Shown here: one piece after another, positions 33,521 through 42,624 of the stretch
How positions within the stretch are numbered: the stretch's first letter is position 1
How the letters are laid out: each line of letters opens with the position of its first letter
DNA from: Desulfitobacterium chlororespirans DSM 11544
GTDB taxonomy: Bacteria; Bacillota; Desulfitobacteriia; Desulfitobacteriales; Desulfitobacteriaceae
Reading direction: 5' to 3'
Assembly: GCF_900143285.1 (NCBI RefSeq)
Contig: NZ_FRDN01000024.1
Span: forward strand, 1 to 58,373
Length of the DNA stretch: 58,373 nt
Program-made: the position numbers and the translations under genes
Notes under the pieces: model-generated
What the model saw: the letters and a program-made list of their open reading frames with translations, nothing else
What the model was told of the DNA's origin: nothing
Database searches by the model: none

Positions 33521-34486
33521 CTATGCTTCCAGACAGTCGCAGGGATAGAGCTCTTTGTCATCTTCACAGTTGCCATTGATGATATCTTCGATGAGCTCCC
33601 GATCATGCAGCATACTGATAAGAAAGCGCTCATCCTTAGTTTGTGTAGTATGAGCAAGTGTTAACATATTCAAGGGTCTATACACAGGTGAGTCCTGGAC
33701 CTTCAAAACTTTAAATAAGCCATTTTCACATTCCCGGCTCACGGTCAGGGATGAAATGATGGTAATGCCGATACCGGCAGCCACCACTTTCTTGATAGCC
33801 TGAGTGCTTCCCAGTTCCATAGTCACGTTGATCTGAGAGAGGTCAAGGCCCATTTCCTTGAGGGCCAGTTCGGTAACCTTGCGTGTGCCCGAGCCTTCTT
33901 CTCTCATGATGAGCCGCTCCTTGGCCAGTTCAGCCAAGGTAATACTGTGGCGGGCGGCCCAGGGGTGGAAGGACGGAACAACCACTACCAGTTCATCCTG
34001 CCAAAACTTCTCGACAATGATTTCTTTATTACGAGGGGTCGGCCCTTCGATAAGTCCGATATGAATGCGTTTTTCGATCACTTCCTGGGATATGGTCTCG
34101 GTATTGGCGATTTTCACCTTAAAGTCCACGTCGGGGCGAATCTTATACAAATAAGCTAAGATATTCGGCAGAATATATTCACCAATGGTCAAGGTAGCCC
34201 CGATATAAATGAGTGCTCTCTGATCTTCAGTTAATACACTAATTTGTTGTTGGGCAACGGTGAGAATATTTAGTATATTATTCACATGATCATAAAAAAC
34301 TTCTCCTGCTTTGGTTAAGGTAACCCCTTTATTGGTTCTATTAAAGAAACGGGCGCCATAGAGGTTCTCCATATTCTGAATCTGCAGGCTGATGCTGGGT
34401 TGACTCATATGCAGGCGCTTCGCAGCCAGGGTAATGTTCTTCGTATCCGCGACTTCTTTAAAGACGACAAACTGCTGTTCAAACAA
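33521..34486 (-). CDS. LysR-family transcriptional regulator
   Basis: 321 aa. The start is taken as the TTG at 34486, ten bases after AAAGGAG, giving LFEQQFVVFKEVADTKNITL; the frame stays open to 34558 but would cross the operator. The N-terminal winged helix-turn-helix has TLAAKRLHMSQPSISLQIQ and RFFNRTNKGVTLTKAG; the rest is the LysR substrate-binding domain (IGATLTIGEYILPNIL). The pattern is close to CysL/CbbR-like regulators. It stands next to the dsr operon end and could respond to a sulfur compound, which is inference from position only. Confidence 0.88.
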   Translation of the reverse strand: MFEQQFVVFKEVADTKNITLAAKRLHMSQPSISLQIQNMENLYGARFFNRTNKGVTLTKAGEVFYDHVNNILNILTVAQQQISVLTEDQRALIYIGATLTIGEYILPNILAYLYKIRPDVDFKVKIANTETISQEVIEKRIHIGLIEGPTPRNKEIIVEKFWQDELVVVVPSFHPWAARHSITLAELAKERLIMREEGSGTRKVTELALKEMGLDLSQINVTMELGSTQAIKKVVAAGIGITIISSLTVSRECENGLFKVLKVQDSPVYRPLNMLTLAHTTQTKDERFLISMLHDRELIEDIINGNCEDDKELYPCDCLEA

Positions 34487-34516
34487 AAGTCTTCGCTCCT
34501 TTCCCCCACAAAAGAC

Positions 34517-34572
34517 CTTGTCATTGAGAATTTTTATGACAAGTTCATTATAACACAATTACCTTGTCATAA
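34517..34572 (-). promoter_or_regulatory. inverted-repeat operator of the LysR gene
   Basis: Perfect 10-bp arms TTATGACAAG (34534-34543) and CTTGTCATAA (34563-34572) flank a TATAAT-like -10 (34547-34552 on the minus strand). A third copy of CTTGTCAT is at 34517-34524. This is a typical arrangement for LysR autoregulation. Confidence 0.6.
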
Positions 34573-34602
34573 CCGATTTTTTTCACATATCACACGATTT
34601 AC

Positions 34603-34645
34603 CAAAAAGGGCCATCTCTTCCATAACAAAGAGATGGCTCTTCAT
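34603..34645 (-). terminator. terminator of the dsr operon
   Basis: An inverted repeat, AGAGCCATCTCTT on the minus strand with AAGAGATGGCCCT, is followed by TTTTT at about 34605. It stands ~45 bp after the dsrN stop and before the LysR promoter region. Confidence 0.7.
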
Positions 34646-34688
34646 TTCTAGATTATTGGAACATCTTATCAGCAATAAGAGAGAGGAA

Positions 34689-36158
34689 TCAGCTGCTTTT
34701 AAATAGTTCGAAAACCATCTTCGATCGTCGTTCTTTATATTGCGTGGCCAGCTTCACCATACATTCCGCCCAATCGGGAGAACCCAGGGCATGAATATGA
34801 TTATAAGCAGCCAATACGCCCTTATAGCATATCCCCTCATACTTGCCGTCGATACCGTGCCCCCGCTCCACTTCAAAACCAAACCGGATCTTCGCTCGAT
34901 CCAGGTTAAGCACACTGGAATTATGGAACTCATGTCCACGGATCTTTGATTGACGGAACCAAGGATTGTTTTCCAGAACTTTCATCACGGTATAGCCATG
35001 CCCTTGGGGTTTCTTCTCCATCTTAGTATCCAAAGGCAGCAATCCCACCATGTCGTAGGAACCATCACCGGTTATAATGGATCTCCCTAAAAACATAAGT
35101 CCGCCGCACTCAGCATAGATCGGTAAGCCGTCCTCTCCCGCTAAGCGTATCTCTTGGCGAAGAATCCCGTTGTTGGCTAATTGCTCAGCAAACACTTCAG
35201 GAAAGCCTCCCCCGATATACAGAGCGTCAAGATCCTTAGGTAAATGCTGATGAGCGAGGGCACTGATCGTTACTAATTCTGCTCCTTTAGACTCAAGGAC
35301 AGCCAAGTTTTCCGGATAATAAAAGGAAAAGGCCGCATCGCGGATCACTCCGATGCGCGGTGCCGGAGGTTTTGCCTTAAGAGGATATCCCTGAGATATA
35401 GAAAACTTAGTCAGAGTAGAGTAAGAAAGAGGTGCTGCAGTCCGTGCCAGCTCCATAACTTTAGCTATGTCTACATTTTCACTAACTACATCGGCAAGCT
35501 GATCCAGGAAAGTATCGGTTTCGGACCATTCACCGTTGGTGACCAGCCCCAGATGACGATCCGGAATCAAAATTCTTGAATCCTTAGGGATCGCCCCCAC
35601 CACCGGAATCCCACAGTATTGTTCGATAGTTTCTCTGGCCAATTTCTCATGTCGGGCACGGGCTATTTTATTCAACACCACGCCTACAATATTAATATTG
35701 GGATCAAAGTGTTGGCATCCCATGACAATAGCCCCTAAACTGCGGGTAATTCGGGTTGCATCGAGAACAAGCAAGACTGGCGATGATGTTATTTTAGCTA
35801 TCTCAGCCGTTGAGGCACTGCCATTGATATCTAAGCCGTCAAAAAGTCCCATAGCACCCTCAATGAGACTGAATTGACAGTCTTGAGAGTGCTGTGCAAG
35901 GGAGCGGCAAATATCTTCCTGACTCATCATGAAGGAATCCAGGTTACGGGATACTCTGCCGGCGGCCGCAGTGTGCCAACTGGTATCGATGTAGTCCGGA
36001 CCTTTTTTATAAGGTTGAACCGGAAAGCCTTGTCGGCTCAGAGCACGCAGCAGACCAAGGGTAAAGGTTGTTTTGCCGCTTCGCCCTTGAGGGGCTCCGA
36101 TAACCAAACGAGGGGTGCTGAGAGTATTCATTTGCTGATGTTCATGATGGGTGGTCAT
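34689..36158 (-). CDS. dsrN: cobyrinate a,c-diamide synthase-type amidotransferase (CbiA/DsrN)
   Basis: 489 aa from the ATG at 36158, nine bases after AAAGG; an ATG at 36167 is also possible and the frame is open to 36332 into dsrC. The N-terminal ATP-binding domain has VIGAPQGRSGKTTF (about 19-32) and KKGPDYIDTSWH. The C-terminal class I glutaminase-like domain has IYAECGGLMFLG with the catalytic Cys. CbiA amidates cobyrinate; the homologue DsrN of sulfur-oxidisers and sulfite-reducers is thought to amidate siroheme for DsrAB. Position directly after dsrC, at the end of the dsr operon, favours the DsrN role, but a cobalamin role (nrdJ needs B12) cannot be excluded. Confidence 0.85.
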   Translation of the reverse strand: MTTHHEHQQMNTLSTPRLVIGAPQGRSGKTTFTLGLLRALSRQGFPVQPYKKGPDYIDTSWHTAAAGRVSRNLDSFMMSQEDICRSLAQHSQDCQFSLIEGAMGLFDGLDINGSASTAEIAKITSSPVLLVLDATRITRSLGAIVMGCQHFDPNINIVGVVLNKIARARHEKLARETIEQYCGIPVVGAIPKDSRILIPDRHLGLVTNGEWSETDTFLDQLADVVSENVDIAKVMELARTAAPLSYSTLTKFSISQGYPLKAKPPAPRIGVIRDAAFSFYYPENLAVLESKGAELVTISALAHQHLPKDLDALYIGGGFPEVFAEQLANNGILRQEIRLAGEDGLPIYAECGGLMFLGRSIITGDGSYDMVGLLPLDTKMEKKPQGHGYTVMKVLENNPWFRQSKIRGHEFHNSSVLNLDRAKIRFGFEVERGHGIDGKYEGICYKGVLAAYNHIHALGSPDWAECMVKLATQYKERRSKMVFELFKSS

Positions 36159-36297
36159 TGCTCTCATCCTTTCCTTATTACCGGAGCCTAAGGTGTCCAG
36201 GGCAAAGTCGACTTTAGATTGAAGGCGACTGGGCTTAACCGCCCTGTGGCACCCGCCCCCTATAGAGGCAGGTGGCCTGGGGTGGGTTGGTTCAGTG

Positions 36298-36615
36298 TTA
36301 TACGCAGCCGGTAGGTTTGGGAAGTCCGGCAATTTTACAGGCGCCTTTTCCAGGGCCGGTTGGGAACAGATTGTAGATGGTTTTTTGATCGTAGCCGGTA
36401 TCTTTGAGCAGCTTACGAACCATAGGAGCTACCCCATATTGATCATAATAGTCGCGGAGGTAATTAATCACCCTCCAGTGCTCTTCGGTAAGTTCTTCTA
36501 CATCTTCGTTAGGAGCTAAAGCCTTGGCTACGTCCTCATTCCATTCAGCAGCATCTTCTAAGAAGCCGTCTTCATCGAGTTCGTAGGACACTCCATTTAC
36601 TACTAATTCAGCCAT
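36298..36615 (-). CDS. dsrC: DsrC sulfur-carrier protein
   Basis: 105 aa, full-length DsrC. The C-terminal arm GKGACKIAGLPKPTGCV keeps both functional cysteines, Cys 93 and Cys 104, ten residues apart, as in genuine DsrC that carries the DsrAB trisulfide product (TusE lacks the first). AAGGAGG precedes the ATG. It lies between dsrP and dsrN. DsrC trisulfide is expected to be reduced by the DsrMK part of the membrane complex encoded upstream. Confidence 0.96.
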   Translation of the reverse strand: MAELVVNGVSYELDEDGFLEDAAEWNEDVAKALAPNEDVEELTEEHWRVINYLRDYYDQYGVAPMVRKLLKDTGYDQKTIYNLFPTGPGKGACKIAGLPKPTGCV

Positions 36616-36660
36616 TTTAAAATTCCTCCTTGTTCTTTATTTGAGTTTTTTGAGAAAACA

Positions 36661-37821
36661 CTATATCTCTTCTCTGACACCAATGACGACTTTGTAAAGG
36701 ATCGTGATCAGCAAGGCACCGATGGCGTATACCATAAGAGTAACCGCCAATTCTGTGGCCGTCGGGGTGTATTCCACCACATGTTCTAATGGGGTAGGAA
36801 CAAATCCGCCTAAAACCAGGCCTAACCCTTTATCGATCCAAGCCGCTATGAAGACAGAGAGCAGAGCAAAGGGTAAGATTTTTTCGTTGCGCCGGAATTT
36901 GGGGACGACCAGTAAGAAGATCCCCACAAAAGCCAGAACAACGGCAACCCACATAAAGGGTACCAATTGACCATGTCCATGCAGTCCTGCGAAAAGGTAT
37001 TGCAGGGGATGCATGTGTCCGGGAATATTGCTGTAAAATGCGGTGAAGAACTCCAGGATGTAGAAAAATACATTGGCAATCATCGCATAGGTGACAATTT
37101 TAGCTAAGGATTGAATAGCTTCCTTTCCTGGGTCGAAGGTGCTCACTTTGCGGACAATCATGCAGAGAAGAATCAGCAAAGCCGGTCCCGCCGCAAAAGC
37201 TGAGGCTAAGAAGCGGGCTGCCATGATGGCTGTAAGCCAGAGATGTCTTCCCGGCATCCCGGAGTAGAGGAAAGCTGTTACGGTATGAATACTGACCGCC
37301 CAGGGGATGGAGAGATAAATCAGGGGCTTGACCCAAGCCGGGGGCGGAAATCCTTTGCGTTCCGATCCTAAAGCCGTCCAGCCAATGACCAGGTTGAGGA
37401 GCAGATAACCGCATAATACACACATATCCCAGAACATGACGGAATGGGGTGTGGGATGAAGCAAGACATTGAGAATTCTGTCCGGGCGCCCTACGTCCAC
37501 GAAGATGAACAGGATACACATAATTACGGAAGGTACGGCTAAGAATTCTCCAAGAATGACGATTTTGCCAAACTTCTTGTAGTTATGCAGGTAATAAGGA
37601 ATGGCCACCATAACTGCAGAAGCCGCGACTCCTACCAAAAAGGTAAATTGGGAAATGTAGAGGCCCCAGCTGACATCTCTGCTCATGCCGGTGACTCCCA
37701 AGCCCTCGTTATACTGCCTCAGGTAAGCCAGAAACCCACCCAAGATAACTGCCAGTAAGAAACCAACCCATAGCCAATATCTTTTACTGCCGGATAAGGA
37801 TTTCTCAAGCACGCTCCTCAC
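36661..37821 (-). CDS. dsrP: DsrP, NrfD-family membrane subunit
   Basis: 386-aa polytopic membrane protein with about ten hydrophobic helices, NrfD/PsrC family, which binds and oxidises menaquinol or reduces menaquinone in DsrMKJOP. Typical features are [20 protein letters not shown] at the first helices, [25 protein letters not shown], and [20 protein letters not shown]. The likely start is the GTG at 37821, inside the end of dsrO (17-bp overlap); GTG at 37812 is an alternative. It would anchor DsrO and DsrJ. Confidence 0.92.
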   Translation of the reverse strand: MRSVLEKSLSGSKRYWLWVGFLLAVILGGFLAYLRQYNEGLGVTGMSRDVSWGLYISQFTFLVGVAASAVMVAIPYYLHNYKKFGKIVILGEFLAVPSVIMCILFIFVDVGRPDRILNVLLHPTPHSVMFWDMCVLCGYLLLNLVIGWTALGSERKGFPPPAWVKPLIYLSIPWAVSIHTVTAFLYSGMPGRHLWLTAIMAARFLASAFAAGPALLILLCMIVRKVSTFDPGKEAIQSLAKIVTYAMIANVFFYILEFFTAFYSNIPGHMHPLQYLFAGLHGHGQLVPFMWVAVVLAFVGIFLLVVPKFRRNEKILPFALLSVFIAAWIDKGLGLVLGGFVPTPLEHVVEYTPTATELAVTLMVYAIGALLITILYKVVIGVREEI

Positions 37822-38599
37822 CCCCGATCAGATAATAGACACTGGGCTGTGAGCCCAATTCAGGCTTGCGGCGAATGGAATAATGGGTGCTTAATACTTT
37901 TCTCACTGCGGAATTGGGATCCTCCAGGTCGCCATAGACTATCGCTCCTTTGGACTTCTCCACACAGAGAGGCGGGAGACCCTGATCCAGACGCTCCATA
38001 CATAAGGTGCATTTTTCGACGACGCCTTTGGAGCGGTGAGGATATTCCGGATTGATCTTAGCGATATGGGGCTTAGGATCCCAGTAGTTAAAGCTGCGTG
38101 CGCCATAAGGGCAGGCGGCCATGCAGAAGCGGCAGCCGATGCAGCGGTGCATATCCATCCCCACTACTCCGTCCTCTCTCCTGAAAGTAGCCTGAGTAGG
38201 ACAGACCCGGACACAGGGCGGATGGTCACAGTGATTGCATAGAGTCAGGAAAGGCATGGTCTTGGTTTTCTCATCCAGGTAATGGTTTTCATCTCCAGGG
38301 AAGACATGTTCATAGGTATCTGTCCAGATCCACTTGATTTCATCTTTGTCACTCCCCATATCAGGGACGTTATGAAGCTCGTGGCAGCCTTTAATAATTT
38401 CATCGATATCCGCCTGGCTGAGCTTGCTCATATCGATGACCATGGCCCAGCGCTGAGCGGCTAATTTGTTTTCGCTGGTAAAGTCCGCTGCTTTAAGGGG
38501 TTCCAAAAGTTCAAAGGCATCGAGGGTAACTGCTCCCCCCAACCCTAAGGCAGCAATGACTCCAGCTTTTTTCAGAAACTCTCTGCGATTGATGCTCAT
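37805..38599 (-). CDS. dsrO: DsrO, periplasmic-type ferredoxin subunit with Tat signal
   Basis: 264 aa from the ATG at 38599 behind GGGAGGCAG. The N-terminus is a Tat signal, [20 protein letters not shown]. Four cysteine clusters follow: [51 protein letters not shown] and an early one, as in the DmsB/HybA-like DsrO. It transfers electrons outside the membrane between DsrJ and DsrP. The start overlaps the dsrJ stop. Confidence 0.93.
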   Translation of the reverse strand: MSINRREFLKKAGVIAALGLGGAVTLDAFELLEPLKAADFTSENKLAAQRWAMVIDMSKLSQADIDEIIKGCHELHNVPDMGSDKDEIKWIWTDTYEHVFPGDENHYLDEKTKTMPFLTLCNHCDHPPCVRVCPTQATFRREDGVVGMDMHRCIGCRFCMAACPYGARSFNYWDPKPHIAKINPEYPHRSKGVVEKCTLCMERLDQGLPPLCVEKSKGAIVYGDLEDPNSAVRKVLSTHYSIRRKPELGSQPSVYYLIGGEERA

Positions 38600-39039
38600 T
38601 TCTCTGCCTCCCTTGGCCCGGCATGGCAAGCCCAGCAATCAGGCTCTACTGCTGCATAATTATGGCAGGAGTAGCAGAACTGGTTATCACCCTGATTAGC
38701 TGTCTCGGCTGTGTAGTAAACTGTTTCGGGCGTATCGTTATGACAGTTTAAGCAGGTATTTTGGAGACTCATTTCAAATTGTTCTCCCTGGCTGTTGGTA
38801 TAGGTTGTTTTGCCTTCACGAACGACAGCGTCCCGCCATTCCAGCAAGAGGTGCATATGGTTTTCTCTCATATATTCGGTGCCTTCAATGCACTGAGTTG
38901 CCCCTAATTCCCGGATCACCGGGGTATCTGTATTGATCTCCGGCTTGGCATCCGCCTTGCCCATATTATAAAGGAAGGGCATGATGGCGATCACCACAAA
39001 GATCAAAAGGCCACCGATTGTTTTTCCTCCCTTACTCAT
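38596..39039 (-). CDS. dsrJ: DsrJ, triheme cytochrome c
   Basis: 147 aa with an N-terminal membrane anchor (GGLLIFVVIAIMPFLYNM, residues 9-26) and exactly three haem motifs: CLNCH (96-100), CYSCH (122-126) and CWACH (135-139). Cys 50 in GATQCIEGTEYM corresponds to the cysteine known as an unusual haem ligand in DsrJ of sulfur oxidisers. It would act on the outer face of the membrane with DsrO. The gene overlaps dsrK by 8 bp and dsrO by 4 bp. Confidence 0.93.
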   Translation of the reverse strand: MSKGGKTIGGLLIFVVIAIMPFLYNMGKADAKPEINTDTPVIRELGATQCIEGTEYMRENHMHLLLEWRDAVVREGKTTYTNSQGEQFEMSLQNTCLNCHNDTPETVYYTAETANQGDNQFCYSCHNYAAVEPDCWACHAGPREAEK

Positions 39040-40660
39040 CTGCTGTTACCCCCTTTTCGGGTAAATCCTCGCCGCGCAGGTCTGTGGTCCTTTCCTTTTC
39101 ACCCGTCATGACCAAGGCATTGGCCACCAATTCATGAACCCCAATCACACCTACCCCAGGATTCCAGTAGTCCATGAGGGCTGGGAAGGCAGCTCTGTCC
39201 ACGGCACAGATATTGGCTAACATATTGACTCCGTGCTTGTCTTGAACATATTTTACAGCATTCGCTCTGGCGAAGCCGCCTCGCATACGTTCTTCCATAT
39301 TCTCGGAAGCGTTCAGCCCGGAACCGCTGCCACAGCAGAAGGTTTTTTCCCGGATGGTGCTCTCCGGCATTTCGTAGAAGTTGTTGCAGACATTGTTGAT
39401 AATATAGCGGGGTTCCTCCAAGAGTCCCATACCCCGGGAAGGATTGCAGGAATCATGATAGGTGACCCTAAGATGGTCATTACGGCTGGGGTCAAGTTTT
39501 AATTTGCCATGCTTGATCAAATCTGCCGTAAATTCTGCAATATGAATCATCTTGGTGGAGGAAGCGTTATCGAAACGGGTGCCTGTAATAGGGGATACCG
39601 GAACTTCCAGGAAATCAGCCGGTTCGTTCCAAGTACCCATATACTGATGAACAACCCTCCACATATGGCCGCACTCGCCGCCGATGATATACTTGACTCC
39701 AAGTCGTTTGGCTTCGGCATAGATCTTGGAATTTAGTCGTTTAGCCATTTCGTTGGAGGTAAAGAAACCGAAGTTTCCTCCTTCTGAAGCATAGGTGCTC
39801 CAAGTATAGTCCAGACCCAATTCATGGAAGAGCATCAGATAGCCCATACAGGTGTAGATTCCCGGTTCTCCCATCAAATCCCCGGAGGGAGTGACAAAAA
39901 GAATTTCTGCTCCTTTACGATTGAAGGTCGGCTCTACGCGAACCCCTGTGATATCTTCGATGTCATCACACATCATTTCGATATTACCTGTGATAGCATG
40001 GGGCTCCAGACCCAAGTGGTTACCCTTCATGAAACAATTAGCCACAGGGTTAGAAATCCAATGAATATTTAACCCTAAAAGGTTCAGTAATTCACGGCCA
40101 ATAATGGTAATCTCCGCTTGGTCAATTCCATAAGGGCAAAAGACTGAGCAACGGCGACATTCAGTACATTGATAGAAGTAATACCACCACTCCTTAATAA
40201 CGTCTTCAGTAAGATCTCTAGCACCGGCCAAACGACCGAGAAATTTACCGGAAGGAGTAAAATACCTTCTATAGACGGATCTTAAGAGTTCTGCCCTGAG
40301 CACGGGCATGTTCTTAGGATCCCCTGAGCCAATGTAGAAATGACATTTATCTGAACAGGCTCCGCAGCGAACACAGATATCCATCATGATTTTGAAAGAA
40401 CGATACTTGTTTAATCTTTCACCGATTCCTTCGATAATCGTTGACTGCCAATTTTCCGGAAGCTGCCAATCTTCATCAGCCGGAGACCAGTCGCGAGCGT
40501 TGGGAAAGCCTACGATCTCTAAGTCTCTTCCCTTGGCGCCCCAGCAGAAGGTACCCGGTTCAAACGGGGTAGTGACAGGCGTATCCATCCATTCTGTGGA
40601 GCCGGGTTTATAATCTATCTTCGACAGTTCTTCCGACTTAGGGAGTTTATATTTTGCCAT
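39032..40660 (-). CDS. dsrK: DsrK, HdrD-like iron-sulfur subunit
   Basis: 542 aa, cytoplasmic. Two [4Fe-4S] ferredoxin motifs (CVRCGACSDKCHFYIGSGD near 96 and CTECRRCSVFCPYG near 173) and the CCG-type catalytic domain (YHDSCNPSRGMG near 404 and KTFCCGSGSGL near 442) that holds the special cluster of heterodisulfide reductase HdrD. DsrK is thought to reduce the DsrC trisulfide with electrons from DsrM. A paralogue with the same architecture is at 46993-48612. Confidence 0.94.
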   Translation of the reverse strand: MAKYKLPKSEELSKIDYKPGSTEWMDTPVTTPFEPGTFCWGAKGRDLEIVGFPNARDWSPADEDWQLPENWQSTIIEGIGERLNKYRSFKIMMDICVRCGACSDKCHFYIGSGDPKNMPVLRAELLRSVYRRYFTPSGKFLGRLAGARDLTEDVIKEWWYYFYQCTECRRCSVFCPYGIDQAEITIIGRELLNLLGLNIHWISNPVANCFMKGNHLGLEPHAITGNIEMMCDDIEDITGVRVEPTFNRKGAEILFVTPSGDLMGEPGIYTCMGYLMLFHELGLDYTWSTYASEGGNFGFFTSNEMAKRLNSKIYAEAKRLGVKYIIGGECGHMWRVVHQYMGTWNEPADFLEVPVSPITGTRFDNASSTKMIHIAEFTADLIKHGKLKLDPSRNDHLRVTYHDSCNPSRGMGLLEEPRYIINNVCNNFYEMPESTIREKTFCCGSGSGLNASENMEERMRGGFARANAVKYVQDKHGVNMLANICAVDRAAFPALMDYWNPGVGVIGVHELVANALVMTGEKERTTDLRGEDLPEKGVTADE

Positions 40661-40669
40661 TTTTTAATT

Positions 40670-41671
40670 TCACTCCTTCTCCACCGGGATACCCGCCTTA
40701 ATCATTTTGGTTCTGAAATCGTCCTCATACTCTTCATAAGTATGGACCTCAACGGGATAGTTCCAAGGGTTGATATGTCTTACCATACGGTTGTTGCTCT
40801 TCATATTCCGGGTCGGGTTCATAAAGATTCCACCCATATGCATCAGCTTGCTTAAGGGAAAATAGGCAAACAAGCAGCTGACAAAGAACAGGTGAATATA
40901 AAAGATGGTGCCGATTCCATCGGGGATATGAGGGGTGAAAGTGAGTAACCCAACGGCAAATTCCTTGATGCTGGCGATATCTACTCTGAATATATAGCGC
41001 ATGAGTATTCCTGTGGCAGCGATTCCCATGAGAAGGAAGAGGGGGAAGTAGTCAGCGGCCAAACTGATGTATTTCACTTGAGGGGCCACAACTCTCCGCA
41101 GGAAGAGAAAAGTCAATGCGGCGACAATAAGCATGTCGGTAATATAGAGAGCAGGTAAACCAATCTGGAAGAAACTGTCCAGACTATCCAAGGAACTGAT
41201 AACCGCCGGAACCGGCTCCAAAAACAATCTTAAATGACGAATGAGAATGATCAATAAGGACCAGTGAAACATCAGGCCAAAAAGCCACAGCCATTTGTTG
41301 GAGCCATGTGCCAATTGGGGGCCATTTTCTCCATTCCTCAGCTCGGTCTTGGAATTCCGGAATAAGGACCGGAAAAGTAAAACTTCCATCGCCATTCTGA
41401 TAATGACTCCAAGGTTGGAGGTGGGGTTCTCAATCTTATTCTGCTTAACCCAGTCAAAGGATTTGCCTTGCCCGACCGTGGTTGGGATTCTAAAGGGCAC
41501 AGGAGTACGGGCCCAGCCGATGATCCGGTAGATGAATCCTCCCAGGAATACGATGAGGGCTGCATAAGGAAGAACAATGCCAAATAGACCCTGTAAGTTG
41601 GCCATCCCAACTCCTACTAGAGGAATAAGCATCAATATTAATACAGCGATTAAAGAAAATAAGGCTTTCAC
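40670..41671 (-). CDS. dsrM: DsrM, b-type cytochrome membrane subunit
   Basis: 333-aa membrane protein of the NarI/HdrE-like family, with about six hydrophobic helices and conserved histidines for two haem b groups (FHWSLLIILIRHLRLF and HLFFVSCLFAYFPLSKLMH). It passes electrons from menaquinol to DsrK. The start is a GTG overlapping the TGA of the preceding RsbRD-type gene (GTGA), so the two are translationally coupled. Confidence 0.93.
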   Translation of the reverse strand: MKALFSLIAVLILMLIPLVGVGMANLQGLFGIVLPYAALIVFLGGFIYRIIGWARTPVPFRIPTTVGQGKSFDWVKQNKIENPTSNLGVIIRMAMEVLLFRSLFRNSKTELRNGENGPQLAHGSNKWLWLFGLMFHWSLLIILIRHLRLFLEPVPAVISSLDSLDSFFQIGLPALYITDMLIVAALTFLFLRRVVAPQVKYISLAADYFPLFLLMGIAATGILMRYIFRVDIASIKEFAVGLLTFTPHIPDGIGTIFYIHLFFVSCLFAYFPLSKLMHMGGIFMNPTRNMKSNNRMVRHINPWNYPVEVHTYEEYEDDFRTKMIKAGIPVEKE

Positions 41672-42258
41672 GTTACAACCTCTTTTCTCTTGGTATTGAC
41701 CAGAAAGGGTTCTGGTTCAGAATGTGGTTCCTCAGGTTCTGTATGGTCACGGGGTGTTACTAAATTCGCTTGCTGCAATAGCCGGTAGGTCTGATTTCTT
41801 ATTTCCATCGTCTTGAGATCCGCTAGCTTATCGCGACATTCTGAATATATATCAAAAGAAGCAAGTGCTAACTGGTCAATTTGAGTTTCAAAGTCCAGAA
41901 GAGCTTTGGCTATACGCTCTTCTTCAGCCACCTTGCCCAGTTCTTCTCGAATTATCCTTTTTAAGAGGAACACAAAACTCACAGCCTGGGAAGCAGTAAA
42001 GCTCTGCACCGCTCTCACCTTAATCATATCCTTTAAAAATAAATGCACTTCATTCTCTTCACTTTCTTGGATTAAGGCTGTAAAGGTTTGCTCAATACCC
42101 TGGCTGATGGTGTTCCCGATAGGATTTGCAAACTCATCACGTTTTTCTTTTAAGAATCTTGCAGTCTCTTTGGGGTAAGTATTGATGATTTCACGACACC
42201 ATTTTTCAATAATGGCGGATTGTTTTTCCGTGAGGAGACTTCTTAAGGTCTTATCCAT
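41668..42258 (-). CDS. RsbRD N-terminal domain-type protein of dsr operons
   Basis: 196 aa from the ATG at 42258, nine bases after AGGAG. All-helical sequence (LLTEKQSAIIEKWCREIINT, IGNTISQGIEQTFTALI, FLLKRIIREELGKV), matching the pattern of the RsbRD N-terminal domain proteins found next to dsrM in sulfate and sulfite reducers. The C-terminal ~30 residues are Pro/Glu-rich and probably unstructured. Such domains resemble non-haem globin-like sensors of stressosome proteins; a sensory or assembly role in the Dsr complex is possible. Tight coupling to dsrM supports a shared role. Confidence 0.7.
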   Translation of the reverse strand: MDKTLRSLLTEKQSAIIEKWCREIINTYPKETARFLKEKRDEFANPIGNTISQGIEQTFTALIQESEENEVHLFLKDMIKVRAVQSFTASQAVSFVFLLKRIIREELGKVAEEERIAKALLDFETQIDQLALASFDIYSECRDKLADLKTMEIRNQTYRLLQQANLVTPRDHTEPEEPHSEPEPFLVNTKRKEVVT

Positions 42259-42298
42259 ATAAGCCAACTCCTTGGTGTTTTATTGAAAAAGGAGTTCT

Positions 42299-42330
42299 CT
42301 CGTTGCAGGAGGAGAACCTCCTGCAACGAG
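42299..42330 (-). other. strong intra-operon hairpin after dsrD
   Basis: Perfect 14-bp arms (42299-42312 and 42317-42330, CTCGTTGCAGGAGG) with a 4-nt loop, in the 101-bp gap between dsrD and the RsbRD-type gene. On the minus strand T-rich sequence follows only after ~8 bases. It could partly terminate or protect the 3' end of an abundant dsrABD message. Confidence 0.75.
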
Positions 42331-42359
42331 TTTCATTGAATAGTGTTGTTTCGGAAGGC

Positions 42360-42581
42360 TTAGTTTGGTTCTTTGACTTTACCTTTGAGGGCGATGAAGG
42401 TCGTGGTGATATAGAGATATTCCACCTTGTCCTCCATAGCAAGTTCTTTGACTGCTAAATCCACATCGCCTTTTTTCTCGCCGATTTGGGCAGCAATCTC
42501 CTTGCTTTTTGCTTTCTCAACGGTGTCCAGAAAAGCTAAGACCTTTTCCTTAATAACGGGGTCGGCAGCTCCTTTTTGCAT
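42360..42581 (-). CDS. dsrD: DsrD, winged-helix protein
   Basis: 73 aa from the ATG at 42581, eight bases after GGGGGG (an ATG two codons earlier is too close to the ribosome binding site). The sequence (IKEKVLAFLDTVEKAKSKEI, AAQIGEKKGDVDLAVKELAM, then VEYLYITTTFIALK) is the DsrD winged-helix fold that follows dsrAB in sulfate/sulfite reducers but not in sulfur oxidisers, supporting the reductive direction. DsrD has been reported as an allosteric activator of DsrAB. Confidence 0.93.
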   Translation of the reverse strand: MQKGAADPVIKEKVLAFLDTVEKAKSKEIAAQIGEKKGDVDLAVKELAMEDKVEYLYITTTFIALKGKVKEPN

Positions 42582-42624
42582 ATCCATTTCCCCCCTAAAT
42601 ATATTGAAAGTTTAATGGGAACGC

